From the NCBI RefSeq assembly GCF_900188405.1, contig NZ_FZOF01000002.1, forward strand, positions 496,001 to 560,000: a stretch of DNA of 64,000 nucleotides, written 5' to 3'. Shown in pieces: positions 9,298-17,349 of this stretch (positions are counted from its first letter, which is position 1; each line of letters begins with the position of its first letter). Made by a program: the position numbers and the translations under genes. This DNA is from Actinacidiphila glaucinigra (GTDB lineage Bacteria; Actinomycetota; Actinomycetes; Streptomycetales; Streptomycetaceae). The notes below the pieces were generated by a model. That model saw nothing but the letters and a program-made list of their open reading frames with translations, was not told where the DNA came from and searched no databases.

Positions 9298-10527
9298 ATG
9301 GACTCCGCGGACATCGTCGTCATCGGCGCCGGCATCGTCGGCCTGGCGACCGCGTACGCGATCACCCGTACCTCCCCCGGCACGTCGGTGCTGGTCCTGG
9401 ACAAGGAGGACGGCCCGGCGCGCCACCAGACCGGCCACAACAGCGGCGTGATCCACAGCGGCATCTACTACCGCCCGGGGTCGCTCAAGGCCCGGTACGC
9501 GACGCAGGGCGCCGCGGAGATGGTGAAGTTCTGCGCCGGCAACGACATCCCGCACGACGTGACGGGCAAGCTGATCGTCGCCACGGAGCGGGAGGAACTG
9601 CCCCGGCTGCACGCCCTCGTCCAGCGGGGACGGCAGAACGACATCCCGGTGCAGGAACTGGGCCCGGCGCAGATCGCCGAGCGGGAGCCGCACGTACGGG
9701 GCCTGGCGGCGATCCACGTCGGCACGACGGGGGTCTGCGACTTCACCGCGGTCGCCGCGGCCTTGGCCCGCCTCACCACCGAAGGCGGCCGCGGCGAGGC
9801 CCGCATCGCGTACGGCAGGGAGGTCCGCGCCCTCCACCGCGACGGGCGCAGCGTGATCGTCGAGCCCCACAGCGGGCCGCCGGTCCGGGCCGGGGCACTC
9901 GTGAACTGTGCGGGCCTGTACTGCGACCGCGTCGCCCGCATGGCCGGGACCACGAACGAGGACGTCGCGGGCGTGCGCATCGTGCCGTTCCGGGGCGAGT
10001 ACCACGAGCTGCGCCCCGACCGCGCCGGCCTCGTCCGCGGCCTGGTCTACCCCGTCCCGGACCCCGCCTTCCCGTTCCTCGGCGTGCACCTGACCCGCGG
10101 CGTCGACGGCTCCGTGCACGTCGGCCCGAACGCCGTCCCGGCACTCGCCCGCGAGGGCTACCGGCGGCGCACGGTGCGTCCGCGCGACCTCGTCGAGACG
10201 GCCGCGTTCCCCGGCACCTGGCGGATCGCCCGGCGCCACTGGCGGTACGAGGCCGGCGAGATCCGCCGCTCGCTGTCGAAGCGGGCCTTCGTGGAGTCCG
10301 TGCAGCGCCTGCTGCCCGAGGTGACCGCCGACGACCTGGTGCCCGCCGAGGCCGGGGTGCGGGCGCAGGCCGTGCTGCGGGACGGGACGCTCGTCGACGA
10401 CTTCCTCATCGCGGGCGACGGGCCCTTCGTCCACGTGCTGAACGCCCCCTCGCCCGCCGCGACGGCCTCGCTGCCGATCGGCCGGGAGATCGCCCGCAGG
10501 GCACTGGCGGTGCTGGGGCGTACGTAA
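9298..10527 (+). CDS. lhgO: L-2-hydroxyglutarate oxidase (FAD-dependent)
   Basis: 409 residues starting at ATG 9298 with a perfect ribosome site gggaggtga 8-16 bases upstream. It belongs to the DAO/GlpO-type FAD oxidoreductases. The Rossmann motif DIVVIGAGIVGLATAYA is at residues 4-20 with the ADP-binding acidic end VLVLDKEDGPARHQTGHNSG. The HQTGHNSGVIHSGIYY stretch and the C-terminal GDGPFVHVLNAPSPAATASL are characteristic of LhgO. The enzyme oxidises L-2-hydroxyglutarate to 2-oxoglutarate, feeding electrons to the membrane pool. trmB follows after 12 bases and has its own -10-like sequence overlapping this stop codon. Confidence 0.88.
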   Translation: MDSADIVVIGAGIVGLATAYAITRTSPGTSVLVLDKEDGPARHQTGHNSGVIHSGIYYRPGSLKARYATQGAAEMVKFCAGNDIPHDVTGKLIVATEREELPRLHALVQRGRQNDIPVQELGPAQIAEREPHVRGLAAIHVGTTGVCDFTAVAAALARLTTEGGRGEARIAYGREVRALHRDGRSVIVEPHSGPPVRAGALVNCAGLYCDRVARMAGTTNEDVAGVRIVPFRGEYHELRPDRAGLVRGLVYPVPDPAFPFLGVHLTRGVDGSVHVGPNAVPALAREGYRRRTVRPRDLVETAAFPGTWRIARRHWRYEAGEIRRSLSKRAFVESVQRLLPEVTADDLVPAEAGVRAQAVLRDGTLVDDFLIAGDGPFVHVLNAPSPAATASLPIGREIARRALAVLGRT

Positions 10528-10530
10528 AAT
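10525..10530 (+). promoter_or_regulatory. Candidate -10 element for a near-leaderless trmB transcript
   Basis: TAAAAT, a near-consensus -10 hexamer that includes the lhgO stop codon, lies 9 bases before the trmB ATG. No ribosome-binding site is visible between them, so transcription from this element would give a leaderless or almost leaderless mRNA, common in Streptomyces. The -35 region is not clear. Confidence 0.45.
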
Positions 10531-10539
10531 CGACGCATC

Positions 10540-11298
10540 ATGTCGAAGCCCCACACCCCCCACTTCCCGGGCGGCCCCGCCTCCCACCCGCACCCGGACG
10601 CGCACACCGAGCAGCGCATCCGCACCTTCCACCCGCGTCGCGGCCGGGTCACCCACGGCCAGCGCGCGGCGCTGGAGCGGCGCTGGGCGGACTGGGGCGT
10701 CGACCTCGACGGCACGCCGCTGGACCTGGACAAGCTCTTCGCCGACGCGGACCTCGCCCCGGACCGCCCGGTGGTCCTGGAGATCGGCTTCGGCATGGGC
10801 GACGCCACCGCCGCGATGGCCGCCGCCGACCCCGGCACCGGCATCCTCGCCGCGGACGTGCACACCCCCGGCCAGGGCAACCTCGTCCACCTCGCCGAGC
10901 GCGAGGGCCTGCGCAACGTCCGGGTCGCCAACGGCGACGCCGTCGTCCTGCTGCGCGACATGCTCGCCCCGGAATCCCTGGCCGGCCTGCGGGTCTACTT
11001 CCCCGACCCGTGGCCCAAGGCGCGGCACCACAAGCGCCGCATGATCCAGCCGGAGTTCCTGGCGCTCGCCGTGTCGCGGCTGCGGCCCGGCGCCACCGTG
11101 CACTGCGCGACCGACTGGGAGCCGTACGCCGAGCAGATGCTCGAGGTGCTGACGGCGGAGCCCGGCCTGGTGAACGCCTACGCCACCACCAGCGGCTACG
11201 CCGAGCCGCGCCCGGCCTTCCGCCCGATGACCAAGTTCGAGCGCCAGGGGATCGCGAAGGGCCACGTCGTCCACGACCTGGTCTTCGAGCGCCGGTGA
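10540..11298 (+). CDS. trmB: tRNA (guanine-N7-)-methyltransferase
   Basis: 252 residues, ATG at 10540. It methylates G46 in the variable loop of tRNAs using SAM. The SAM-binding motif VVLEIGFGMGDATAAMA (about 77-93) and the TrmB signature VYFPDPWPKARHHKRRM (about 151-167) are both intact. The C-terminal PMTKFERQGIAKGHVVHDL is the conserved substrate-binding TKFE...G motif. The N-terminus has a His/Pro-rich extension typical of actinobacterial TrmB. It is 12 bases downstream of lhgO. Confidence is high. Confidence 0.95.
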   Translation: MSKPHTPHFPGGPASHPHPDAHTEQRIRTFHPRRGRVTHGQRAALERRWADWGVDLDGTPLDLDKLFADADLAPDRPVVLEIGFGMGDATAAMAAADPGTGILAADVHTPGQGNLVHLAEREGLRNVRVANGDAVVLLRDMLAPESLAGLRVYFPDPWPKARHHKRRMIQPEFLALAVSRLRPGATVHCATDWEPYAEQMLEVLTAEPGLVNAYATTSGYAEPRPAFRPMTKFERQGIAKGHVVHDLVFERR

Positions 11299-11353
11299 TC
11301 GCTCAGCCGTGCGGTAATCCGTAACACCATCGCGCCGCGCGGCCGGCGCGCCG

Positions 11354-11359
11354 TAAGGT
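11354..11359 (+). promoter_or_regulatory. Candidate -10 element of a leaderless promoter for the PrsW-type gene
   Basis: TAAGGT lies 6 bases before the GTG at 11366. That spacing places the transcription start at or next to the start codon, and no Shine-Dalgarno sequence is seen. This is an inference from position and hexamer only. Confidence 0.4.
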
Positions 11360-11365
11360 CATCGG

Positions 11366-12946
11366 GTGTCCTCGTACTCGCATTCGCCCGACTCGCCCCT
11401 CCCGAGCCCGGCGGCCCAACCCGCCGTACCCGAGTATCCGGAACACCAGCAGCAACCGCAGTTCGCGCTGCCCGCACCCGGGCAGTGGCGCTACAAGCCG
11501 CGCCGCCACTTCTGGGAGAACCGGACGTTCCGGCTGGTGGCTCTCTTCTCCGTGCTGGCGCTGTGCGGGGTGCTCATCCTGGCGCTGGTGCGCCGCCAGA
11601 CCGGCACGGAGGGCTTCCTCGTCGGTCTCCTCCTGGCGGTCCTGCCGGTCCCGATCCTCGGCGGCGCCTTCCTCTGGCTGGACCGGGTGGAGCCGACCCC
11701 GCTGCGCAACGCGGTCTTCGCCTTCGCCTGGGGCGCGTGCGCCGCCACCCTGGTCGCCATCCTCGCCAACGAGTACGCGACGGAACTGCTCGCGACGACC
11801 TTCACGGCCAGCGACTCGCAGAGCGACATCTGGGGCGCCACCTTCGTCGCCCCCGTCGTGGAGGAGAGCGCCAAGGGCGCCGCCGTCCTGCTGCTCTTCC
11901 TCTTCCGCCGCCGCGACTTCACCGGGATCGTCGACGGCGTCGTCATAGCCGGGCTCACCGCCACCGGCTTCGCGTTCACCGAGAACATCCTCTACCTGGG
12001 CTCCGGCTTCGCCGAGGACCAGGCGTACGGGACCGACGGCGGCCTGGGCACGACCGCGGCGATGTTCGTCGTCCGGATCGTGATGACGCCCTTCGCGCAC
12101 CCGCTGTTCACCTCGCTCACGGGCATCGGCTTCGCCATCGCCGCCACCTCCCGCCCCGGCCGGGCCCGCCGCTGGCTGGCCCCGCTCGGCGGCTGGCTGC
12201 TGGCGATGGTCCTGCACGGCACCTGGAACGGCTCCGCCTCGTTCAGCCCGCTCGGCTTCCTCGCCGTCTACGCGACGGTGATGATCCCGCTGTTCGGCCT
12301 GCTGGTCTGGCTCGCGATCTGGTCCCGCTCGAACGAGCTGAAGACCATCCGCACCCAGCTGCCCCTGTACGCCATGGCCGGCTGGCTCAGCCCGCCCGAG
12401 CCCGCCGCCATCGGCTCCATGAAGGGCCGCGGCCTCGCCCGCTCCGCCGCCCGCGGCGCGCAGGGCAAGGAGGCCGCCCGCACGGTGCGCGAGTACGTGT
12501 CCTTCGCGACCTCGCTCGCCTTCCTGCGCGCCCGCGCGAACCGCGGGGCCGCCGGCGCCGACTTCCAGGCCCGGGAGCAGGAGCTGCTCCACCACCTGTG
12601 GGAGCGCAAGGCCGTCGCCCAGCCGGCGCTCACCCATGCGGCCCACGCCATCCGGCCCGCCTTCCCGCCCGTGTACCCGTGGGCGGCACCCCCGCCGGGG
12701 CCCCCGTACGGGCCCTACCCTCAGGTCCAGCCGTACGGGCAGCCGTGGCCGCAGCCCCAGACGTGGCCCCAGGCGCAGCCCCAGCCTCAGGCCTGGCCGC
12801 CGGCCCAGGCGTGGCCGCAGCAGCCCCCGCAGCCGGGGGCGTACCCGCAGCGGTGGGGCCCGCGCCACCCCCAGGTGCCGCCGCAGCAGGGGTGGTCCCC
12901 GCAGGCCGCTCCCTACCGGGATCCCCGGGGCGGCCGGCACCGCTGA
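11366..12946 (+). CDS. PrsW-family intramembrane metalloprotease
   Basis: 526 residues with GTG start at 11366. After a disordered Pro-rich N-terminus (to about residue 45) come about eight transmembrane helices (for example LVALFSVLALCGVLILALV). The family motifs are present: EESAKGAA (about 168-175), an ENILYLG motif, HPLFT and HGTWNG. In PrsW proteases the two glutamates and the histidines bind zinc and form the active site. The B. subtilis PrsW cleaves the anti-sigma factor RsiW; the target here is unknown. The last ~100 residues are a Pro/Gln/Trp-rich cytoplasmic tail (PQPQAWPPAQAWPQQPPQ) that could scaffold partners. Confidence 0.88.
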   Translation: MSSYSHSPDSPLPSPAAQPAVPEYPEHQQQPQFALPAPGQWRYKPRRHFWENRTFRLVALFSVLALCGVLILALVRRQTGTEGFLVGLLLAVLPVPILGGAFLWLDRVEPTPLRNAVFAFAWGACAATLVAILANEYATELLATTFTASDSQSDIWGATFVAPVVEESAKGAAVLLLFLFRRRDFTGIVDGVVIAGLTATGFAFTENILYLGSGFAEDQAYGTDGGLGTTAAMFVVRIVMTPFAHPLFTSLTGIGFAIAATSRPGRARRWLAPLGGWLLAMVLHGTWNGSASFSPLGFLAVYATVMIPLFGLLVWLAIWSRSNELKTIRTQLPLYAMAGWLSPPEPAAIGSMKGRGLARSAARGAQGKEAARTVREYVSFATSLAFLRARANRGAAGADFQAREQELLHHLWERKAVAQPALTHAAHAIRPAFPPVYPWAAPPPGPPYGPYPQVQPYGQPWPQPQTWPQAQPQPQAWPPAQAWPQQPPQPGAYPQRWGPRHPQVPPQQGWSPQAAPYRDPRGGRHR

Positions 12947-12975
12947 CTCCGGTTGCCCGGCCGCGGGACCGGGGA

Positions 12976-12981
12976 TGCAAT
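12976..12981 (+). promoter_or_regulatory. Candidate -10 element of a leaderless promoter for the first DUF6230 gene
   Basis: TGCAAT sits 6 bases before the GTG start at 12988. The same spacing is seen at other starts in this window that lack ribosome sites. No clear -35 was identified. Confidence 0.3.
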
Positions 12982-12987
12982 GGCCGG

Positions 12988-13641
12988 GTGAGCCCGCTGA
13001 TACGACGTACGAGCCGCTCCGGCCGCCGTCCGTCCGGCCGCACCAGCTGGACGCGGACGGCAGTCGTCCTCATACCGACCCTCGCCGTCTCCACCGCCGT
13101 GGCCGTCGGCGCGGGCGCCGGGGTGGTGCCGGTCTCCCTCGCGGTCTCACCGACCACGACCGCCCTGTCCGGCCAGAGCATCCAGATCGCCGCGGACAGC
13201 CTGACCGGCACCGGCTTCACCCAGTACGTGACCATCGACCACACCGCCGAGGGCGACTTCCCCCAGGCCGTCTCCGCCATCGCCTCCGCGGAACTGCGCA
13301 ACCTCTGCCAGTCCGTGGTCGGATCCGTCCCCGGCTTCGGCCAGGTCACCCTGCGGATCATCGCGGGCGCCGGTGACGAGCCCGTCCACGCCGACCAGCT
13401 GATCGTCGACAGCGAGGACCTCGCGGGCGACGCCGAGTTCCACGACATCCGGATCGGTGTGGACGCCTCGAAGACGGACACCGAGGGCAGGGCCAAGGGC
13501 CCGGCCGGCGCCGTGGGGCAGCAGGCCGAGAGCGTCACCATCGACCACCTGCGGCAGACCACCAAGTCCGTGAGCGCGGCCACCTTCCGGCTGAACGGCC
13601 TGCACATGACGGTCAAGAAGGGCGCCCACCCCTGCTTCTGA
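12988..13641 (+). CDS. DUF6230 family secreted/membrane-anchored protein (copy 1)
   Basis: 217 residues, GTG start at 12988 chosen because it gives a short basic N-terminus followed by a single hydrophobic segment (TAVVLIPTLAVSTAVAVGAGAG, about 25-46). The exported part (SLTGTGFTQYVTIDHTAEG, LCQSVVGSVPGFGQVTLRI, LRQTTKSVSAATFRLNGLHM) aligns with the neighbouring copy and with the Streptomyces DUF6230 family, some members of which are labelled cholesterol esterase in databases. I see no GxSxG or other catalytic motif, so that activity is not supported here. Two conserved cysteines (LCQS and the C-terminal HPCF) may form a disulfide. It is the first of a three-gene group with copy 2 and the DUF6114 gene. 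Confidence 0.8.
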   Translation: MSPLIRRTSRSGRRPSGRTSWTRTAVVLIPTLAVSTAVAVGAGAGVVPVSLAVSPTTTALSGQSIQIAADSLTGTGFTQYVTIDHTAEGDFPQAVSAIASAELRNLCQSVVGSVPGFGQVTLRIIAGAGDEPVHADQLIVDSEDLAGDAEFHDIRIGVDASKTDTEGRAKGPAGAVGQQAESVTIDHLRQTTKSVSAATFRLNGLHMTVKKGAHPCF

Positions 13642-13727
13642 CCCGAATGGGCGAGTGCGTACGACCATCGGGGTGATTACGTACCGCCACCGAGCGACCG
13701 ATCAGACTGCCCCACGGTTGACGGGAT

Positions 13728-14384
13728 GTGCTGACCACCGAGCCCAACGGGTCCCGGCCCGCCACGTCCCAGGCCGCCGTCGCCGCCTCCGGCCGCACCA
13801 GCTGGAAGCGGCTCGCCCTCGTCATGGTGCCGACCGTCGCGGCCGCGGGCGCCGTCGTCGCGAGCCTGGCCACCGGCGCGCTGGCCGCGTCCTTCGGGGT
13901 GTCCGCCAACTCCTTCACCGTCGCCGGAGAGAGCTTCCAGATCTCCTCCTCCCTCCTGGAGGGCGACGGCTTCGTCCAGTTCGGCGTCCTCGACCGGGGC
14001 CGTGACGCGGTCTACCCGGAGGCGCTGTCCGCCATCCGCCGGGCCACCCTGCACGACCTGTGCCAGTCCGTCGTCCAGCCGGTACCGGTCATCGGCCCGG
14101 TCACGCTGCGGCTGACCGCGGACCCGGCGAGCGCCGACCGCCTCGTCGCGGACGCCCACGACATCAAGGGCGACGCCGTCTTCGAGAACATCCACATCGG
14201 CCAGGACGCCTCGACGGTGGACCAGGTCCCCGGCGTCCGGGGGCCGGCCGGGGCCTTCGCACAGCAGGCCACGAGCATCCGCGTCCGCGACCTGCGGCAG
14301 ACGAACCGGTCGGTAAGCGCGGCCACCTTCCGGCTGCCGGACCTGCACGTGCAGGTGCTGCGCGGCGACCACTCCTGCTTCTAG
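13728..14384 (+). CDS. DUF6230 family secreted/membrane-anchored protein (copy 2)
   Basis: 218 residues from GTG 13728. Its architecture is the same as the preceding gene: a basic N-terminus, one hydrophobic segment (LALVMVPTVAAAGAVVASL), then an exported domain. Shared blocks include DLCQSVVQPVPVIGPVTLRL, LRQTNRSVSAATFRLPDLHV and a terminal HSCF, so this is a clear tandem paralogue. Its stop is 11 bases before the DUF6114 start, with an aggag ribosome site lying directly after the stop codon, so the two are likely co-translated. The role is unknown; spore-wall or cell-envelope functions have been proposed for such families but cannot be tested here. Confidence 0.8.
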   Translation: MLTTEPNGSRPATSQAAVAASGRTSWKRLALVMVPTVAAAGAVVASLATGALAASFGVSANSFTVAGESFQISSSLLEGDGFVQFGVLDRGRDAVYPEALSAIRRATLHDLCQSVVQPVPVIGPVTLRLTADPASADRLVADAHDIKGDAVFENIHIGQDASTVDQVPGVRGPAGAFAQQATSIRVRDLRQTNRSVSAATFRLPDLHVQVLRGDHSCF

Positions 14385-14395
14385 GAGAAGCCGCC

Positions 14396-16414
14396 GTGAC
14401 CCGCATGCTGAGCCGCGCCGGAGCCCTCCGTTCCCGCTTCCGCGCCTGGCGCCGCAGCCGCCCCTTCTGGGCCGGCGTATGGACCCTCCTCGCCGGGGTG
14501 GAGATCCTCTCCATCCCGCTCGCCCCGCTCTCGCTCATGATCCACGAGGGCATCGCCGGTGTCTCCGGCCTGCTCATGGGCGTCTTCCTGGTCATCCTGG
14601 GCCTCACCCTGTGGCTGGCCCCGCACTACCGCGCCTTCGCCGGCATCGCGACCCTCGTCTTCTCCGTCGCCTCGCTGGTGCTGTCCAACTTCGGCGGTTT
14701 CCTGATCGGCTTCCTGCTGGGCGTCATCGGCGGGGCCATGGCCGTCAGCTGGGTGCCGGACGGCGACGACGGCCGCGGCAGGCGGTCCCGGCCGGTGCCC
14801 GACTGGGGCGGCGGGGGCGGCGCCACGGGGCCCGCGGCGGGTGCGCCGCAGGGCGGCACGCCGGCGGGCGGCCCTGACGGCACCCCGGCCCCGGCGGTCC
14901 CGCCGGCCGCCCCCGCGGGCGGTACGGAGCCGGCGCCGCCGACGGCCTCGGGCCCCTCCGGCTCGGGCTCGGGCTCCGGTGATGGCGCGGCGGGCGCGGC
15001 GGGCGCGGACACGGCGGCGCTCCGCTCGGCCCTCCGCACCCGGGCCCTGCGCAACCGGGCCGTACGGCTGCGGGCCATCGGCGCCCTCCCCGTCGGCGGG
15101 GCGCTGCTCGCCGGGGGACTGCAGCCGCTGGCGCCGATGGCCATGGCCCACGACGCCGGTGCGCCCAGGGGCGACGGCACCGCCCGGTCCGCCAAGGGCT
15201 ACCGCAGCGCGGGCGAGGCCGTGTGCGACGTACTGGACGGCCTCTACCACGCCCGCAACCCCACCGCGCACGGCACCGGAAGCGCCACGGGCAAGGCCAG
15301 GAACCGGCCCCCGGGCGGGCTCCACGCCGGCGTCGAGGCGCAGGCCCCGCTCCCGGTCCGCGGCTCGCTCGACGTCTCGACCGGCGGCACCCCGAAGGGC
15401 GCCGGGCCGGGCCCCGTACCGTCCCAGCGCGCGGCGCCGCAGCAGCCTTCTGGCGGGCTGCTGGGAGCGGTGGGCGACCTGCTGGGGCTGCGGGGCAAGC
15501 AGCCGTCCGCGCAGGCACCGGCGCCGCGGCGGCCGGGCGCCACCCCCTACGCGCCGCCCGCACCCCGCGCCGGCGGCTCCACCCGGCGTACGCGGCCCGA
15601 GGTCCCCGCGCCGTCCGCGGGCACCCCGCCCACCGGCCTCCTGTCCGGCAACAGGATCAGCCCCGACTCACTGCTGGACCTGGTCGTCCCCCGTCACCCT
15701 TCCGACGGCGGCATGGACGAACCGCTCTCCCTGCTCCCCGCCCGCATCCGCCTGGGCACCCCCGACTCGCCCTGGTGCCTGCCGAAGGTCTCCCTGGAGC
15801 TGTCCGTCGGCGCCGCGGGCTACCGCGACCGCGTGACCGCCGCCGAGCAGCCGTTCCGCGTACTCACCCCGCTGCTGGTCCTGACCGGGCTGACGTACCA
15901 CGGCATCACCGCCGTCCCCACGCGCGCCGGCGCCGAACGCGTCCTGGTCTTCACCGCCTGGCGCGCCGACATCGCGAGCCTGCGCCAGACCGCGGGCCTG
16001 CTCTCCCCCGCGTGCGCCCGCCGCCACGCCCGCGACTGGACGCCGCCCTTCCACGGCCTGCCCGGGATCGGCCTGCCGCTGCTGGACATCGGGCTGCCCG
16101 GCATCGGCCGCGTCTCCCCCGAGCCGCCGCCGTGGGCCCCCTGCCAGGGCGAACTCGAGACGGACGCCCGGCCCTGGAGCACCACGACCGCCACCGGGCG
16201 CCCGGTCGTCCTGCTCACCCGGGTCCTCAGCGGCAACCTACTCGGGCTGCTCCCGGTCACCTTCACCCCGGACACGCCGCCCCCGCTGCCGCCCGGGCTG
16301 ACGATCCCCATCCCGCTGTTCTTCACGCAGGCAGTGGCCTACAACCAACTGCTGACCGCGCACCGGCTCACGATTCCGGGCATGCACCAGCGGGTGTCGG
16401 CGTCACTCCGCTGA
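14396..16414 (+). CDS. DUF6114-domain membrane protein with long Pro/Gly-rich linker and C-terminal exported domain
   Basis: 672 residues from GTG 14396 (ribosome site aggag at about 14383-14388). The N-terminal 120 residues form four transmembrane helices (FWAGVWTLLAGVEILSIPLA, GLLMGVFLVILGLTLWLAP, IATLVFSVASLVLSNFGGF, IGFLLGVIGGAMAVSW), matching DUF6114, a family that usually lies next to DUF6230 genes. A Gly/Pro/Ala linker, a further hydrophobic stretch near residue 230 (ALPVGGALLAGGLQPLAP) and another low-complexity linker lead to a C-terminal ~220-residue domain (LSVGAAGYRDRVTAAEQPFRV). That domain has paired cysteines (LSPACARRH, WAPCQGEL). It is much longer than a minimal DUF6114 protein, suggesting a fusion. 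It is part of the DUF6230 operon. Confidence 0.8.
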   Translation: MTRMLSRAGALRSRFRAWRRSRPFWAGVWTLLAGVEILSIPLAPLSLMIHEGIAGVSGLLMGVFLVILGLTLWLAPHYRAFAGIATLVFSVASLVLSNFGGFLIGFLLGVIGGAMAVSWVPDGDDGRGRRSRPVPDWGGGGGATGPAAGAPQGGTPAGGPDGTPAPAVPPAAPAGGTEPAPPTASGPSGSGSGSGDGAAGAAGADTAALRSALRTRALRNRAVRLRAIGALPVGGALLAGGLQPLAPMAMAHDAGAPRGDGTARSAKGYRSAGEAVCDVLDGLYHARNPTAHGTGSATGKARNRPPGGLHAGVEAQAPLPVRGSLDVSTGGTPKGAGPGPVPSQRAAPQQPSGGLLGAVGDLLGLRGKQPSAQAPAPRRPGATPYAPPAPRAGGSTRRTRPEVPAPSAGTPPTGLLSGNRISPDSLLDLVVPRHPSDGGMDEPLSLLPARIRLGTPDSPWCLPKVSLELSVGAAGYRDRVTAAEQPFRVLTPLLVLTGLTYHGITAVPTRAGAERVLVFTAWRADIASLRQTAGLLSPACARRHARDWTPPFHGLPGIGLPLLDIGLPGIGRVSPEPPPWAPCQGELETDARPWSTTTATGRPVVLLTRVLSGNLLGLLPVTFTPDTPPPLPPGLTIPIPLFFTQAVAYNQLLTAHRLTIPGMHQRVSASLR

Positions 16415-16489
16415 CTGGCACACGACGGCGCTGGCCAGCAGCACGGCGGTCAGAGCGGTGACGACGAGGGCCCTACGGACAACGGACAT
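16403..16489 (-). CDS. Candidate 28-residue hydrophobic peptide
   Basis: ATG at 16489 preceded by a good ribosome site (gaggtg, 5 bases spacing) on the minus strand. The peptide is MSVVRRALVV, TALTAVLLAS, AVVCQSAE: a basic start, one hydrophobic segment and a Cys just before the end. Its 3' end overlaps the convergent DUF6114 gene by 12 bases. It looks like a small membrane or secreted peptide. The support is the ribosome site and the signal-like composition; no homologue is recognised. Confidence 0.4.
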   Translation of the reverse strand: MSVVRRALVVTALTAVLLASAVVCQSAE

Positions 16490-16592
16490 GGCACACCTCA
16501 GTACAGCGGCGGACTGGTTCGAGCAGGCCACAACCTACCGTCACCGGACCGCCACTCAACGTCACGGCACCGCGGGGAACCACCCGCCAGGG

Positions 16593-16811
16593 CTATGAAG
16601 TCCGCTGGCCCCGGACCTGGATCCCGGCGAGCAGCTCGCGCGTGGCCGCCGTCACGGCGTCCACCGCCTCCTCGAAGGCCTCCCGGTTGTGCGCCGCCGG
16701 CGCCCGGAACCCGGAGATCTTCCGCACGTACTGCAGGGCCGCGGCCCGGATGTCCTCTTCGCCGACCTCGGGCGTCATCGGCGGGCGCAGGGTCTTGATG
16801 CTTCGGCACAT
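16593..16811 (-). CDS. DUF2277 domain-containing protein
   Basis: 72 residues from the ATG at 16811 (MCRSIKTLRPPMTPEV). The upstream in-frame extension to 16886 is Gly/Arg-rich noise. MCRSIKTLR..., ALQYVRKISGFRAPAAHN and the C-terminal TRELL are hallmarks of DUF2277, a small helical family of unknown function related in sequence style to DNA-binding or chaperone-like small proteins. The length is normal for the family. It is followed on the same strand by the 28-residue ORF and preceded by a hypothetical gene. Confidence 0.85.
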   Translation of the reverse strand: MCRSIKTLRPPMTPEVGEEDIRAAALQYVRKISGFRAPAAHNREAFEEAVDAVTAATRELLAGIQVRGQRTS

Positions 16812-16836
16812 GGCTCCAGTGTGCCCGCGCCCACTG

Positions 16837-17220
16837 TCAGGCCCACCCCGCGCGCGGCCGCCTGCCCCACCACCAGCCGCCCGCACCGCCCGGCGCGGCC
16901 GCGTCCTCCACCGTCAGCTCGATGTACCGGCCGTCCACCTCCCCCAGCGACTCCCCGAACAACTCCGCGACCGGCCCCGGCAGCCTCCGCACCAGCCCCG
17001 CCACCCCGTCCCGGCACACCAGCTCCCCCCGCGCCGCCCCCCGCCCCGCCTCCAGCCCCCGCACGACCCGCTCCCACGCCTCCAAATGCCCCCGCGCCTC
17101 CCGCAGCACGCTCCCCTCCACCTCCCACAACGCCTCGTCCACCTCCCCGTACGGCGCCCTCCGCAACGCCTCCATCGCCTGCTCGAACCCATCCGTGACC
17201 GGCGTCTCGCTCTGCCTCAT
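16837..17220 (-). CDS. Hypothetical protein with acidic helical N-terminus
   Basis: 127 residues from ATG 17220 (MRQSETPVTDGFEQAMEALR); the ATG at 17268 would add an Arg-rich tail unlike a real N-terminus. The protein is helical and charged (EALWEVEGSVLREARGHLEA, AGLVRRLPGPVAELFGESLG) and ends in a Gly/Trp-rich tail (GGAGGWWWGRRPRAGWA). No domain is recognised. Codon choice is strongly third-position G/C, like the neighbouring core genes. The stop lies 25 bases before the DUF2277 start, so the two are probably co-transcribed. Confidence 0.6.
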   Translation of the reverse strand: MRQSETPVTDGFEQAMEALRRAPYGEVDEALWEVEGSVLREARGHLEAWERVVRGLEAGRGAARGELVCRDGVAGLVRRLPGPVAELFGESLGEVDGRYIELTVEDAAAPGGAGGWWWGRRPRAGWA

Positions 17221-17349
17221 GGGCCCATGCTCCGCCCGCGGGGGGCGCGCGTCGCGCCGGACGCGCACGAGTCAGCGCGCGGCCCTGAACTCATCCCCTG
17301 CAGGCGGAAGCGCCGACGTCCCCGCTCGGACTCCCCGGCCGCCGGCTGG

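Noticed and set aside
9013..11274. Long minus-strand open frame opposite lhgO and trmB
   Set aside because: Composition (Gly/Val/Arg/Asp) is that of an antisense shadow; the sense genes have complete conserved motifs.
8157..11324. A 1055-codon open frame on the plus strand covering the palindrome, lhgO and trmB
   Set aside because: It is Arg/Pro-rich, overlaps two well-supported genes in another frame, and is a typical high-GC shadow frame.
12988..14384. Calling the DUF6230 proteins cholesterol esterases
   Set aside because: No GxSxG or other esterase active-site motif is visible in either copy.
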